DNA from: Congeria kusceri
Lineage: Eukaryota; Mollusca; Bivalvia; Myida; Dreissenidae
Reading direction: 5' to 3'
DNA length: 64,000 nucleotides
Assembly: GCA_027627225.1 (NCBI GenBank)
Contig: CM051033.1
Location: forward strand, 54,110,410 to 54,174,409
This document shows positions 36,191-49,640 of the stretch, in pieces. Both the position numbers and the translations under genes were made by a program. The notes below the pieces were generated by a model. That model searched no databases and was not told the DNA's origin. It saw nothing but the letters and a program-made list of their open reading frames with translations. Positions within the stretch are counted from its first letter, which is position 1; every line of letters starts with the position of its first letter.

Positions 36191-37336
36191 GTTGTTTTTG
36201 GACTAGTTCCAATTGTATATTTCGTGAATTATTATTTGTGATTAAGAATACGGGAACCGACATGATAATGTTTACTGTTATTTTACCACAAGCTCTCGTG
36301 TATAATTCACACCTTTTCCGATTCCTCAACTTTTTAATCATTACGTTATAACAACGTGTTATACGTTGGAAATAACTTAACTCCATTTTGACTTAAGCAA
36401 TTACATTTGACGGGCATTGTAATCGCTTTTTGGAGAAGCAATTTCCATTTATAATAATTAACTATAGTCATTTAACAACCTTTTTAATACAAAAATATGT
36501 TGTATACAATAATGGGTTAATAATATATATTTTCAAATTATAACGTGCACCACTAGCAGTGTCAATTAAATTTGTTCACATGTTTCGTTGACTAAAAACC
36601 AAAATTCCTAAGTTGGGCCAAATACTGTGTACATGGATATCGTTAATATTACTCCTGGCTCAATACTAGTTGAACAACATATTCTTTTTTCAACACAGCA
36701 ATAATTTATTATTGTTTTTGTTTTCACAAGAGCCAGTTTTAAATTGTATCTCTATTCAAAATCGAAGTGAACACAATTCAAATCTAGGTTTCCGCATTGT
36801 GGGACTGATTGTTAAACGTTAAGGAACGGATAGCCCAATAAGATAAGGACAAGTATTTATCTGTTTTGTGCATTTAGATTGTTAAGCATTCGAAAACGCG
36901 TCGAGGTCAAATTAATGTCAAGTTCGAGAAGTTAATATCTTATATTTATTTAAGCAAGAATGTTCATATCACACATTATGTTTATATAATGAATACTAAA
37001 ATTTCGTGTGTCTCCATATATCTTCTGATTTCATTTCTGAGAATCATTTTGTGTTTTAAACTATTGTATGAACTATGCAGTTCGATGTATTATGATTATT
37101 GGGAACAGTTCATACAGTATCGGACCAGTAGGCTTTGAATGTAGCCGGTCCTGTGGACCACCACTTCCCAAAAGTTAAGGTCATTAGTTTGCGCCAGGTG
37201 AAGGCAGCACATTCTTAGCTCTCGGTGTTTAGAAATGTATCAGCAAATCTACTGCTGGTACCAATTTGAAAATTGTCATGAAGTTGTATGAATGTGACAA
37301 GAGTGGATTTATGAGGATTTTCTGTGGAATTATTTC
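36191..37336. other. Intergenic, possibly including the 5' end of the LINE
   Basis: No gene seen. The stretch from about 37100 is less AT-rich and may be the LINE 5' untranslated part. Confidence 0.4.
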
Positions 37337-40300
37337 GTGCATTTAGACAATACTATATATTCTATTGGATTTACATGGGAGTGTATTTTGCACTCAGCAA
37401 TGGTTAGTGAGCACACATCAACAATCACGCAGTACAGTAGCTATGGATTACACAATATTGGAAAATCTACAATAGACAGACCTAATCCAATGATTTTGGC
37501 AAGACTGAAACAGTTAGGTTTTCTAAGATATCGAGGTACCCGAGGGGGAAATGCTTTAGTGAGACGTGTTTGGGACACCAATCATGGGGTAAATATCAAC
37601 AACCTACAAACTTTGCCGGAACTCATCCCCACTATTCTAACTGTACGTGATACAGCTACTTCATGTTCACCTAATTGCAAATCTGTCAATAAAATCTTTG
37701 TGAAGATAAAGTGTACAAACTTAAATGTCGTTAAAGGCCAGACTAATGTAAAAGTATGTTGTCTGAACCCGAGATCTGTAAAGAATAAAACTCTGGCTAT
37801 ATGTGACTGTATCATTTCCAATAATCTTGATCTTCTTGCTGTGACCGAAACATGGCTTGGCACATCGATTGATAACACATTTAGCAGTGAACTTGTACCC
37901 TCTGGCTAACAGATCAAACATGTCCCTCGCAGTGATAGACGTGGTGGGGGCGTGGCACTTATTTACCGGACCGCTATAGACATTTGTATAGTAGATTCAA
38001 GTCGTGATAGTAACTTTTCTAACTTTGAGTTCATGGACTGTAATATGACTATTAATGGCTACTCCTTACGTCTGGCAGTGATATACAGGCCTCCGTCAAC
38101 GCGAGAAAATGGCCTCAATACTAGTGACTTTCTTAAACAAGAATGGCCTGTGTTTCTATCCAGATATGCAACAATAGACAAGAACATCATAATTGTTGGT
38201 GATCTTAACTTACATCTAAACAATCCCACAGATAGGGATTCTGCCAGATTCATCAGTGCTCTTGACTCGTGTGGTATGCGGCAACACGTAAGTGAACCCA
38301 CACACGTTGGTGGACATACGTTAGATGTTGTGATCATTAGAGACACTGAGAGCATAGTTTCTAATGTTAAAGTTACTGATCCTGGATTGTGTGATAATTC
38401 TGGAAAGATAGCACGAGGCCATCTAATGGTGACGTTTAATGTAAAAGCGGCAGGAACTGCTCCTGTAAGCAAGACTGTGTCTTTTAGACAGTTGCGCTCT
38501 ATAAACATTGATTCCATATAAAGCTGATATCCAGACATCAGAAATTGTACACGGTGCTTTAGAATCTACAGACCTTGATGACCTGGTGAAGGTGTACGCA
38601 GATGAACTGTCAGCACTTATCAACAAGCATGCTCCATTACGTACAAAGATAAATGTTCTTAGACCATCTTGTCCATGGTATAATCAGGCATTACATGACG
38701 CTAAACATTTGAAACGTAGGCTGGAACGACGATGGCGAAAAACCAAATTAACGGTTCACCACAAAATCTACAGACACCATTGTGCAAAAACTAATAAACT
38801 GCTTAAACTTGCTATGGTCAGCTATTACTCTGACAAAGTAGAATCCTGTGGAAATGATCCGAAAAGTCTGTTTAAGGTTACTAAACATTTGTTGGGTGTT
38901 TCGAATGATATCATGTTACCCTCCAACAAATCATCAAAGATAGTGACACAGGACTTTAGTGACTTTTTCATTAACAAAATAGAAATCATCAGATGTGATA
39001 TATCTTCAAGGAATCAGTTTGGTTCCAATCCAATGAATATCGATTCATGGAATCAGTTGAGTTCTAATCCAATAAATATCGATCCGGGGAATCAGTTTGG
39101 TTCTAATCCAATAAATATCGATTCAATGAATCAGTTTCCAATCCGATGAATTTCGATTCAAGGAATCAGTTTGGCTCCAATCCAATGAATATCGAATCTG
39201 TTCAGGTACCATTAGAAAATCATCTGACAGATTTTGTCCCTGCTACATCCCAGGAAGTGAAACAAATCATCCTGCAATCTCCAAATAAATCGTGTGAATT
39301 AGATCCGATTCCAACCTGGCTATTGAAATCATGTCTTGATGAACTTTTACCAGTTCTGACAAAAATTATCAACTCCTCCTTAGACTCTGCATACGTACCA
39401 AAGACATTTAAATGCTCACGTATTAGACCTCTTTTTAAAAAAGCCAAGTCTCGACCAAACTACTCTTAATAACTACAGGCCTGTGTCCCATTTATCTCTA
39501 AGGTTTTAGAGAAGGTAGTAGACAAACGTGTTGAACAACATTTGACATTAAACAACCTTCACGAGAAACATCAGTTGGCATATAAAAAATTTCACTCTAC
39601 CGAGACTGCTTTACTCAAAGTCCAGAGTGACATTCTCCAGTCTTAAGATCAAAATAAGGCTACTATCCTGGTGTTACTGGACCTGTCTGCTGCCTTTGAT
39701 ACCATCGATCAATGCACGCTGCTCCATCGCCTATAACATGACTTTGGAATAGCGGGTAAGCCACTTGCCTGGATGACATCCTATCTAATTGATCGTTATC
39801 AAACTGGGGGCATTGATGGCGAACGTTCTAATCCAGTGCTCATGAAATACAATGTACCGCAGGAATCGGTGTTAGGGCCTAAATGCTACATCATGTACAC
39901 CAAACCAGTAGGTACAAGCTGTAGAAACCATGAACTAAACCATCATTTCTATGCGGACGATCCCAGCTATACCTATCATTTGAACCTGTAGATGATATTT
40001 TACAAGTTGAAGTTATACAGCGCGTAGAAGCCTGTCTCAATGATATTGTCTCCTTGATGCACCACATTATGCTAAAACTTACAAAACGAAACTTATTCTG
40101 TTCAGCTCAAAGCTCAGCATATATCGGAAGTGACTATTAAAGTGGGAGATTCGGAGTTAAAATCATTTTCATGCGTTCGAAATCTGGGGCCTTTCTCGAT
40201 TCCAAGATGGACATGGAACAACATGTGAATTCTGTGTGCAGGTCTTGTTATGCCCAATTGCGACAAATAGGTCATATAAGAGAATATCTTACAATCAATG

Positions 40301-41110
40301 CAACCAAAACTCTAATTAATTCCCTTGTAACATCCAGACTTGACCACTGTAATGCATTGCTTAGTGGTCTACCTAAGACAACATTAAACAAACTACAAAC
40401 GGTCCAAAATACTGAAGCCCGTATCAGCACGAGAACTTCTCGTTTCAACCACATTACACCTGTGTTAAAGGAGCTTCTCTGGCTCCCAGTACAACACCCA
40501 ATTGAATTTAAAATACTGACGAACACGTATAACGCCTTACATGACCAGTCTCCATGCTATGTCAAAGACATATTAAAGGTGTATAAACCGCAGCGTGTCT
40601 TACGCTCTCAAAGTGACTTTCTGACTCTTGTGGTTCCAAAATCCCGCACAGTCGCATACGGTGACCGTAGCTTTGCAACAACAGCTTCTAAGTTGTGGAA
40701 TGCGCTTCCAATGGGAAACCGGAACTCTGATACTCTTGACGCTTTTAAAAGATCTCTGAAAACCCACTTCTTTTTAAAGATATATTGTTCCTGATGTTTA
40801 TTTTAAAATGGAAGATTACCTGTGTAATATCTTATTGTGACAGTTTGTTTCCCTCTTATATTTGATTTTATAAGGCACATGAATTTTAGTCCTCATAATA
40901 ATAATATGTATTCTTTTTTTACTTTTCTTTAAATTAAATTGCTGTTTTATCTTTTAACACTTCGTTTTTCAATGTTGATACATATATTGTTCCTTTTAGA
41001 TGTGTATATGTTGTTTTTTTTTATACTGGAAAAGCACTTTTGAACATATTTTATATATATAGTGCTATATAAATTTGGTATAATAATAAAAATAATAATA
41101 ATAATCATAA
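37337..41110 (+). mobile_element. Near full-length but decayed LINE (AP endonuclease + RT), L2/CR1-like
   Basis: Domains in order: a leader with LGFLRYRGTRGGNA; endonuclease motifs CCLNPRSVKNKT, LLAVTETWLG, RRGGGVALIYR, AVIYRPPS, IIVGDLNLHLN, and SEPTHVGGHTLDVVI; then an Asn/Ser repeat segment; the RT start SPNKSCELDPIPTWLLKSC, SRIRPLFKK, YRPVS-like and 'LDLSAAFDTID'; VPQESVLGP; YADD at about 39952; and a C-terminal NSLVTSRLDHCNALLSGLP, LLWLPVQHPIEFKILTNTYNA, LWNALPMGNR. Breaks: TAA at 37907, frame changes near 38510 and 39140, and further stops between 39469 and 40170. The 3' end reads 'tagtgctatataaatttggt' followed by an AAT-rich microsatellite, the usual L2/CR1 end. Not autonomous. Confidence 0.92.
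39008..39200 (+). repeat. 39-bp in-frame minisatellite inside the LINE ORF
   Basis: About five units of 'aatcagtttggttccaatcc' + 'aatgaatatcgattcaagg', encoding NQFGSNPMNIDS-type repeats between the endonuclease and RT domains. A one-base change in the fourth/fifth unit shifts the frame. Confidence 0.88.
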
Positions 41111-41169
41111 TGTATTTAATTCATCTCCAAATCCTTTCTCTAAGTGGATAATTGACGTATCAAAACTAT

Positions 41170-42240
41170 TCCATAGTTATTACTAAATATATAATTGTAT
41201 GAAATGCATTAAAATCAGCACAAAAATAAAACTTCAAAATTGTTACTTTGACCCCCACCCACCCCATATGCAAACCCAAAGTAAAGTCTAGATAAATTGT
41301 ATTTACATATAAAGTTTCATTAAAATATCTAAATGTCTTCTCTAGGCATTGAGCTGAAACTTGTTTGTCTATTTTTAGTAATGGTGACCTTGACCCCATC
41401 CACCCAATATGCTATCCCTAGCAAGGTCTAGATATAAAATATCTATGATGTTTCATTAAAATATCTCAATGTGTTCTCAAGCTATTGAATGGAAACAGTT
41501 CTTTTTATATTTTTAGTAACAGTGACCTTGACCCCATCCACCGAATACGCAATCCCAAGCGAGGTCTCAGTAAAAGAATTCTATGTATGAAGTTTCATTA
41601 AAATATCTCCATGTGATCTCAAGTTATTGAACGTAAACTGATTTTCTATTTTTAGAAATGGTGACCTTGACACCACCCTTCCCATACACAATTCCAAGCG
41701 AGGTCTTGATATAAGGTATCCATTTATGAAGTTTCATTAAATTATCTCAATTCGTTCTCAAGTTTTTGAGGGGAAGCAATTTTTCTATTTTTAGTAACAG
41801 TGACCTCGACCTTGACCCCACTCACCCCATACGCAATCCCACGGGAGGTCTCAATAAACAGTATATATGCATTAAGTTTCATTAACATATCTCAATGCGT
41901 TCTCAAGTTCTTGAGCGGAAACCGTTTTTACTATTTTAAGTAACAGTGACATTGACCCCACCCACCCCATATGCAATCCCAAAAGAGGTCTCAATATAAG
42001 GTATCTATGGATTAAGTGTCATTAAAATATCTCAATGCGTTCTCAAGTTATTGAGCAGTAACCGTTTTTTATTTTTACTAACAGTGATGGCATTGACCAA
42101 AGCCACCCCGTATGCAATCCAAAGCGAGGTCTTGCAATATGGTATCTATGTATGAAGTTTCATTACAATAGCTCAATTTGTTCACAATTAACGGAAACGA
42201 AATGTTGGCGCTGCCACTATGCCTTTGACCTTGAATTATG
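41170..42240. repeat. ~115-120 bp mollusc tandem repeat
   Basis: About eight units with 'agtaacagtgaccttgaccc', 'cacccaccccatacgcaat', 'gaggtctcaatataagg', 'gaagtttcattaaaatat' and 'ctcaatgcgttctcaagt'. Ends with a 'cctttgaccttgaattatga'-type motif. Non-coding. Confidence 0.9.
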
Positions 42241-42539
42241 ACCTTTACCTAGGACCTAGGGACCTGGTTCTTACGCGCGACACTACACCTCACCATGCTT
42301 GTCACTTCTGCCAAGTTATATGTCACCTTTAATCAAATATCTTAAATGGGGAAAACAGTTACATCCATGAACAGAAGACCAATTAACTGAAAACATTTTA
42401 TTTCACGAAAGAAAGCAACAAACCACAATATTGGCTTCAATTTTCAACAGAGCACAGTTTTCATGTAATTACATTAACAACTTAATTTTGCACAATAAAT
42501 TACTTTTTGACATGTACGTATAACTATTCGATAAAACAA

Positions 42540-45500
42540 GAGCTGTTTGTAAAAGAGTTATGCCCTCTCTAGGTTAAAATAGCTAAAAGGCAAATTTCAG
42601 ATAAGGAAGGGCCATTATCGAACTTAACTGAGATAATATGCCCCCACAATTTTTCACCAAGTTTGGTGAAGATCAATCTCAATTAAATCATTTCCAGTCT
42701 GATGTTACTGTATTATCAACTGACTGGATCTAATGACTCTGCATTAGGTGTCACGATCAGATGACCCTTTCAGGAGCCAATCAAAATGTTACCTCAAAAT
42801 GTTATGGTATAACTTCATATATAAACCACATATACTATTCACGAAATTAAAGTTAACTTTGGATGTTTACTCGCCTAAGGTACCACTATATTCATTGTTA
42901 TCCGCATGAAAATTAAAAACATTTTAAAAACCATGGCCAAACAATGCTGTGCAAAAGCAATTTAATTGGACGCAGCAGGGCCGACATTTTATTGTTCGGA
43001 AAGTCATTTGAACGTGACATGTTTCACGATGTCTTCAGATACTAACAATGATAGGATTTTATTTTAATGAGATTGGGTAAAGATCGGCTATGATTTGTTG
43101 GATTTGGAGTACGGAAGCGGCTAAAAAGGCCAATGTTGCATATTTCAAGGGACATAACTCAACAATTCCAGGGGCGTTGTGGCTGATTATTGAACTTGGC
43201 CGAGCTATTATGCACACAAAAATGCTGATTAAGTTTGGTGAAGTCTGGACGAACATTGTTGGACTTGAAAAGCAGAAACCACTAAAAGACAATTTCAGAT
43301 AATTCAAGGGCAATAAGTCCACAATTCCTGCGCTGATTTGACTGGCTATCAAACTTTGTCAAGAAATTATTATAACAAACATTTTCATGAAGTTTGGTGA
43401 AGATCGGATGAAAGTGTTAAAGAGGGGAAACCGCTAAAAAGGACCATTTCAGGTCAAGTTAGATAATAAACACATAGGGTTCAGTGTATAAAGTTAGATA
43501 ATAAACACATAGGGTTCAGTGTATAATGCGTACGATTTTTAAAATACAGTTTAAATGATATGTTTTGGTATCAATTTAAAGGTATATACATGTATGTAAG
43601 AAATAAGAAAAAATACAGTTTTAGGCACTTATTTATCTTAAATGGTTCCCACCTTCATAACGTTTGGCCCATGTATTCATGCACAAAATGGCGGCCCCCA
43701 TGCCTGTCAAAACCGGTGTGTTTATTCTAAGATAAATATTTGGGTTACAACGTAGACATTTTTGACATGCTATTTTTTCAAAAGGTTATGGCCTTATCTG
43801 TCCAACAATCTATGGTGATATATTGGGAAGTCGCTTGGTCATGGTGAAAACTGAGATCAAACATTGAATATTTTATATGTAACAATGAAGGAATGTATTT
43901 GCGCATGCGTAACCTTCAGATAATTCAAGGGGAATAAGTCCACAATTCCTGGGGCGATTTGGCTGATTATTGAACATGACCAAGATATTATTATTACAAA
44001 CATGTTCATGAAGTTTGGTGAAGATTGGCTGAAAACTGTTGGACTTTGAGAGTGGAAAATGCTAAAAAGGTTAATTTTAGATAATTCAAGGACCATAACC
44101 CCACAATTCCTGGGGCAAGTTGGCTGATTATTGAACTTGACCAAGATATTATTAAAATAAACATTTACATTAAGTTTGGTGAAGATTGGATGAAAATTGT
44201 TTGACTTGGAGAGCGGAAGCACTAACAACAGCTGTCAGAGGACAGCGCGCTTGACTATTCAAAGTATTTAAGTTGGTACATATTTTGGATCGTGAAAGGG
44301 GCGTACATTTGTTCAAATACAATATTTTTAAGTCAAGCCTTGTATAGTTTATAAATGTTTGGAACAAAAACTTTCACCACAAAGTGTATGTAAAAAGTGG
44401 GCTAACTCTGTCAAAATACAAAACAGAGTTATGGGTAATGTTGCCCCTGGTACTGGAGTTGATGACACAGGTTGGTTCCAAATTTTAAAATAATAACTTA
44501 TGTAGTTTTGATGTTACCAAACTTTTGAATATAAACTTTAAACAAAAAATCTAAGTGAAAAGGGGGAATAACTCTGTCAAAATACAAAATAGAATTGTGG
44601 GTAATGTTGTCCCTGGTACTAGAGTTAATGATTAAGGTTAGTTCTAAGTTTCAAGTGAAAAACTTACTTATGTAGTTTTGAAGTTACACAACTTTTGAAT
44701 ATCAACTTTACCAAAAAAATGTGAAAAGGGACATAACTCTATCAAAATACAAAATATAGTTATGGGGAATGTTCACCCTCATACTGGAGTTGATGACAAA
44801 GGTATATTCCAAGTTTCAAGTGAATAGCTGTAGTAGTATTGAAGTTACAAAACTTTTGAATATTAATTTTAACCAGAAAATGTGAAAACGGGGCATAACT
44901 CTGTCAAAATACAAAACAGAGTTATACGGAATGTTGCCCTTGATACTGGAGTTGATGACAAAGGTTAGTTACAAGTTTCAAAGGAATAACTTATGTAGTT
45001 CTGAAGTTACAAAACTTTTGAATATAAACTTTAAACAGAAAATCTTTGTGAAAAAGGGGCATAACTCTTGTCAAAACAGAAAACAGAGTTATGGGAAATG
45101 TTGCCCCTGACAAAAGTATATTCCAAGTTTCAAGTGAATAACTTATTTAGTTTTGAAGTTACAAGACTTTTGAATAAAAACTTGAACCGAATTCAGACGC
45201 GGACGCCGGGGGTAGTAGGAAAGCTCACTTATTCTTCGAATAGTCGAGCTAAAAAGGCCACTTTTAGATAATTCAAGGGCATTCGCAATTCCTGGGCTGA
45301 TAATCGAAATTGACCTAGATATTTTGCCCACAAACATTCTCATGACGTTTTGTGAAGATCAGATGAAATCTGTTGAATTTAGAGAGCGGAAACGAACGTG
45401 ATCTATCGACAGACCGACCTACCGACATAAGAAAACCAATATACCCCGCCATCTTCGATGGGGGGCATACAAATATGCAAATATATATTGAAAACTCCAA
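42540..45500. repeat. Inserted block of tandem repeats in duplication copy 2
   Basis: Two families side by side. 42560-44230 has ~140-bp units ('ccacaattcctggggcgat', 'aagtttggtgaagat') like those at 34 kb. 44380-45200 has five ~150-bp units ('aaaaggggcataactctgtc', 'aaaatacaaaacagagttat', 'tactggagttgatgacaaag', 'gttttgaagttacaaaac'). The first family resumes at 45240-45475 and ends at 'ccatcttcgatggggggcat'. The flanks 'cgtataactattcgataaaa' and 'gtttgaatgcctcgtccag' are adjacent (about 10430-10510) in copy 1, so the block was gained here or lost there. Confidence 0.85.
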
Positions 45501-46814
45501 GAAGATGCTATTAGTTTGAATGCCTCGTCCAGATAACAATGTTGCATTTCAAGCAAATAATGGTATGTGTGTCAAACTGCAAAATGAAAAAAATAATCTA
45601 TTAGCTAACTGGCAACTTTTTTACACTTAGAAATTAATGCTTTAATTCCTTCAAGCATTTTTCCATTAACATATGAACAATTCAAAGGAAATCATTTCAT
45701 ACGTCGATTATTGTGTGAAACATTGCAACTGATCATAGATATTGAAGCACAAAGATGTTACGGAAGAAAAAGCATATTTTTATTAATAGTAATCAAACAA
45801 GTGAATACTTTTAGTACGGTTAACATGGAACAGGTTCACAAGCATTTCAGAGCAATTCAATTTCGGACTGGAAAAAAATATACTCTAGAATAGAATTGGA
45901 ATACCAATATCAAAGACAAAACATTCAAATAGATAATACGTTTTAAGGCAAACTGATTCCTGACATGAAAAAATAAATCACAAGCACTGAAGAACAAAAC
46001 GCTTACTGAAATAACAAAAGAATGAACAATAGGAATACAAATATTTAAGAGAAAACATAGCAATCGATAGCATGTCTAGCTACAGATATAGATATACATA
46101 TTCTTAGTACAGAGAAAATATAGAAATAGGTAAGTGCTTTGCAAGACACCTAGCATAACGTGTGAGCGCTTGGGGAATATTGAACTACTAATTATAATGG
46201 CAATAATCATTGCAGCGAAGTTGGCCCCTGTATAAATGTGAAACTAAATTTTGACACGTCAAAACAGGACTTACAAGACACCGATCATGCCTTGATCGTA
46301 ACACTGCAGTACAAGATACAACTCAACAAAAACATGATGGCACAGTTGGATGGCCACTAACCAACTAGAATATTGGCAAAATTCATATGCATTTTCATAC
46401 GCAAGCTGAGCAACTTGGCAAAGCTCTTAATTTTGAAATATGAATGCTTAAATGTTACTTGTACAACATTAAATAACAAACCGCCCAAAAGCTACACAGA
46501 ATGTATGAATATGAACTACTTATTACGTAGAGCATCTAATGGATACAACTAGAAAGTGTAACCATTAAGGATTGATATAGCTGTGTGGTTATACAGATTA
46601 GTACATACTACCACAACAACTGTTCTAACGTACAAACCGCTACCAGTGACTGTGCTATGTGTTTACGATCACATTCAAATGCTAGCAAAATGTACTTTAC
46701 ATACAGCAGAATTATGTAAAATACACCTGCATCACTGGCATACATCAACATCATTTGTGGTTTCAACCGCCATGTCGCTAATATTTCGATCATTTGGCCT
46801 TGTCACAAATGTCT
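45501..46814. other. 3' flank of PARP copy 2, non-coding
   Basis: Homologous to about 10490-11325. AT-rich; no gene seen. Confidence 0.6.
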
Positions 46815-47605
46815 AAAGGTGGCACACCTATATGACAAAATGTGCCCTTAGACTGCCACAAGGCTTATATGATCAACATGTGACCAATATGACCATTATG
46901 TGGCATACCGTTAGATGGCCAACATGTAATCAATATGACCATAATGTGGCATACCGGTAGATGTCCAACATGTGACTTATGCATGACCATCAACATGGTT
47001 ATTACATCATTATGGTTTGCTCATGTGGCTATCATGCTTAGGCGGCTTGTGTGAAGCATAATGTGATTATTATTGAACTAAGGTGGCCATTAGTTGATTA
47101 AGGTAGCAATCATGCCTCTAATGTGGCCACCAGGTGGCTTTTGTCACATTGTGCGACTTATGTGACCAACATGCGACTTTCCACGTGACTTATGTGACCA
47201 TCATGTGGCTTATACGACATGTAGCTTATGTGACCACCATGTTGTTTATGTGGCCAACATGTGGCTTATATGACCACCATGTTGTTTGAGGCCATCATGT
47301 GGCTTATGTGGCCACCATGTGGCTAATGTGACAACCATGTTACTTGTGCGACCATCTTAAAGTTTATGCGACCACCATATGGCTTATGTGTTCACCATAT
47401 GACTTATGTGGCAACCATTTGGCTTATGTGACCATCTTGTGGCCTATGTCAACATCATGTGGCTCAATATGTAGTCATCATGTTGATTATGTGACAACCA
47501 TGTAACTCATTTGACCAACAATGATGCTTATGTGACCACCATGTAACTTATGTGACCACCATGTGACTTATGTGAGCACTATGTGGCTTTTGTGAACAAC
47601 ACGCT
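46815..47605. repeat. ~20-bp minisatellite, copy 2
   Basis: About 38 units of 'catgtggcttatgtgacca' type, homologous in position to 11325-12310 but with different unit order and number. Confidence 0.9.
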
Positions 47606-49084
47606 TTCTCTAAACCCACTTTGATGTGCCATGTATTGGTTACATTTGTCCACATTTTTGCTTCTATCACTATTTATGCTGTAAATGTCATTTGCATTTA
47701 CAATAAGGGCATTAATCAACCACTATAAGGTCTATCACCATAAGTGCTTATATATAATGAATACAAGCATCATAAGGAAAATATTACCATTATGTGTTCT
47801 CAATTACCCTTTATGTTCCACAATAGCATGACATGGCCAATATGATTAGCCACACATCTAAAAACATAGGTCATTTAACAATCATGACAAAATCATACAT
47901 TTTCTCATTGGCAGACTGAGAACCTGGAGTTTGCACCCCTTAAACATACTGATTGGCATACTTTGAATTTTTAGTTCCCCTAGGCTCCAGACCATATACC
48001 TCTAAAAATAATAGACTTGCAGGATATTCATCATCAAGAACATCGTATCATATGCAACAGAAACCCACTGCGGTCTAATCAATACCAGAAGCATTGTACG
48101 ATGAAAAAAGAAAACACTTCATCAGTATTTACAAGAGAGTAGCTCCGGTGTAATTAATGTTAATTACATGCTTTAGAAGAAATTAACTATTAATGAAGCA
48201 CTTATTTCTAAAATAGCATTTGAACAGCATAAAACAAGAACCTAAATTATCAAAATAGCACACATCATTTGAATAACATGAGCACTACATATTTAAGAAA
48301 CATTCTATACTAGCACTAGACAAGTGTTTGCAATAAACTTGGCTACTACATATTCAATTATTATTACAATCCACAAAGCATCACCTTTTTGTAATTATTA
48401 TTACAACTTCATGTACATGGAGAATCATCCATTAAAACAATTCAGTGTGAGGTTCACATAACCATCACACATAATAAACATTTACAGATAATTACCATCA
48501 ATTATCACTATCCTAGCACCATCACCGGATTACACAATCACAGTAGTAAGTAAAGCGTTCAATAAATAATAAGAACAAACTATGCGTAATTGACCATCAC
48601 AATTTAAACACAAACATGTTGCAGATACTAGTTTTGTGTGACAATAAGTAAAACACCATAACCCCACCAATATAACAAGAAGATAACATGGTTAAATAAG
48701 TTTCCTAATACTGAAGACAACCAGCTATTATGTGGTTTCCTCCAATAACAAAACACATTTTGATATTTAAAGTTTTGTCATCATGTAACTTGAAGAATAT
48801 TACAAAGTTTCTTACCAAAAAAAGATACCTTACTAATTGTGTTGATCAAACATGTAAGTGAGTAGGATCACATGGTTAACAAAGTTTTCTATCACAAAAG
48901 ACAACCTTATGTGGTTTATTCAAATAAAATGTGAGGAAATTTGAAATAGTTAACAAATATTCTTATACCAAGACACCTTGAAAGCCTTCATCAGTAACAG
49001 GTAACTATTCCCACATGGTTAAGAAAGGTTACTATCATAAAATATGCCTTAATATAAAAGTTGTGTACCCGAGTAACCTGTGAG
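47606..49084. other. 3' flank of PARP copy 2, non-coding
   Basis: Collinear with about 12311-13700 (e.g. 'catcaccggattacacaatcacag'). No coding seen. Confidence 0.6.
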
Positions 49085-49640
49085 GAATATCACATGGCAA
49101 ACATGTTTTCTATCATGAATTGCAATTTATTATGTTGCTTGTGTGAGTATTAAATGCCTATTGCCACATGGTTAACAAAGGTTTCTGTCATAAGACAATG
49201 TGTTATTATGTGGCTGTATTCAGTAACAAGGGCCTATTACCACATAGTTAACGAAAGTTTCTGTCATACGAGACAATTTGTTATTATGTGGTTTTCTTCA
49301 GTAACAAGAGCCTATTACCACATGTTTAACAAAGGTTTCCGTCATAAAATACAGTTTGTTATTATGTGGCTTTCTTCAGTAACAAGCGCCTAGTACCGAT
49401 TGGTTAACAAAGGTTCTGTCATAAGAGACAATTTGTTATCATGTGGCTTTCTTCAGTAACAAGTGCCTATTACCACATGGTTAACAAAGGTTTCTGTCAC
49501 AAGAGACAATTTATTATGTGGTTTTCTTCAGCAACAAGTGCCTATTACCACATGGTTAACAGAATGTTCATATCACAGAAGACACATTGTTATTATGTGG
49601 TTTTCTTGAGCAGCAGGTATCGATTACCAAATCGTTAACC
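49085..49640. repeat. ~78-bp minisatellite in copy 2
   Basis: About seven fairly regular units with 'aagtgcctattaccacatgg', 'ttaacaaaggtttctgtcac', 'aagagacaatttgttattat' and 'gtggttttcttcagtaac'. The equivalent zone in copy 1 (13500-13900) is much more degenerate, so the array was homogenised or expanded here. Confidence 0.88.

Noticed and set aside
49154..49638. Repetitive open frames with 'SVTRAYYHMVN' type units
   Set aside because: Read-through of the ~78-bp minisatellite.
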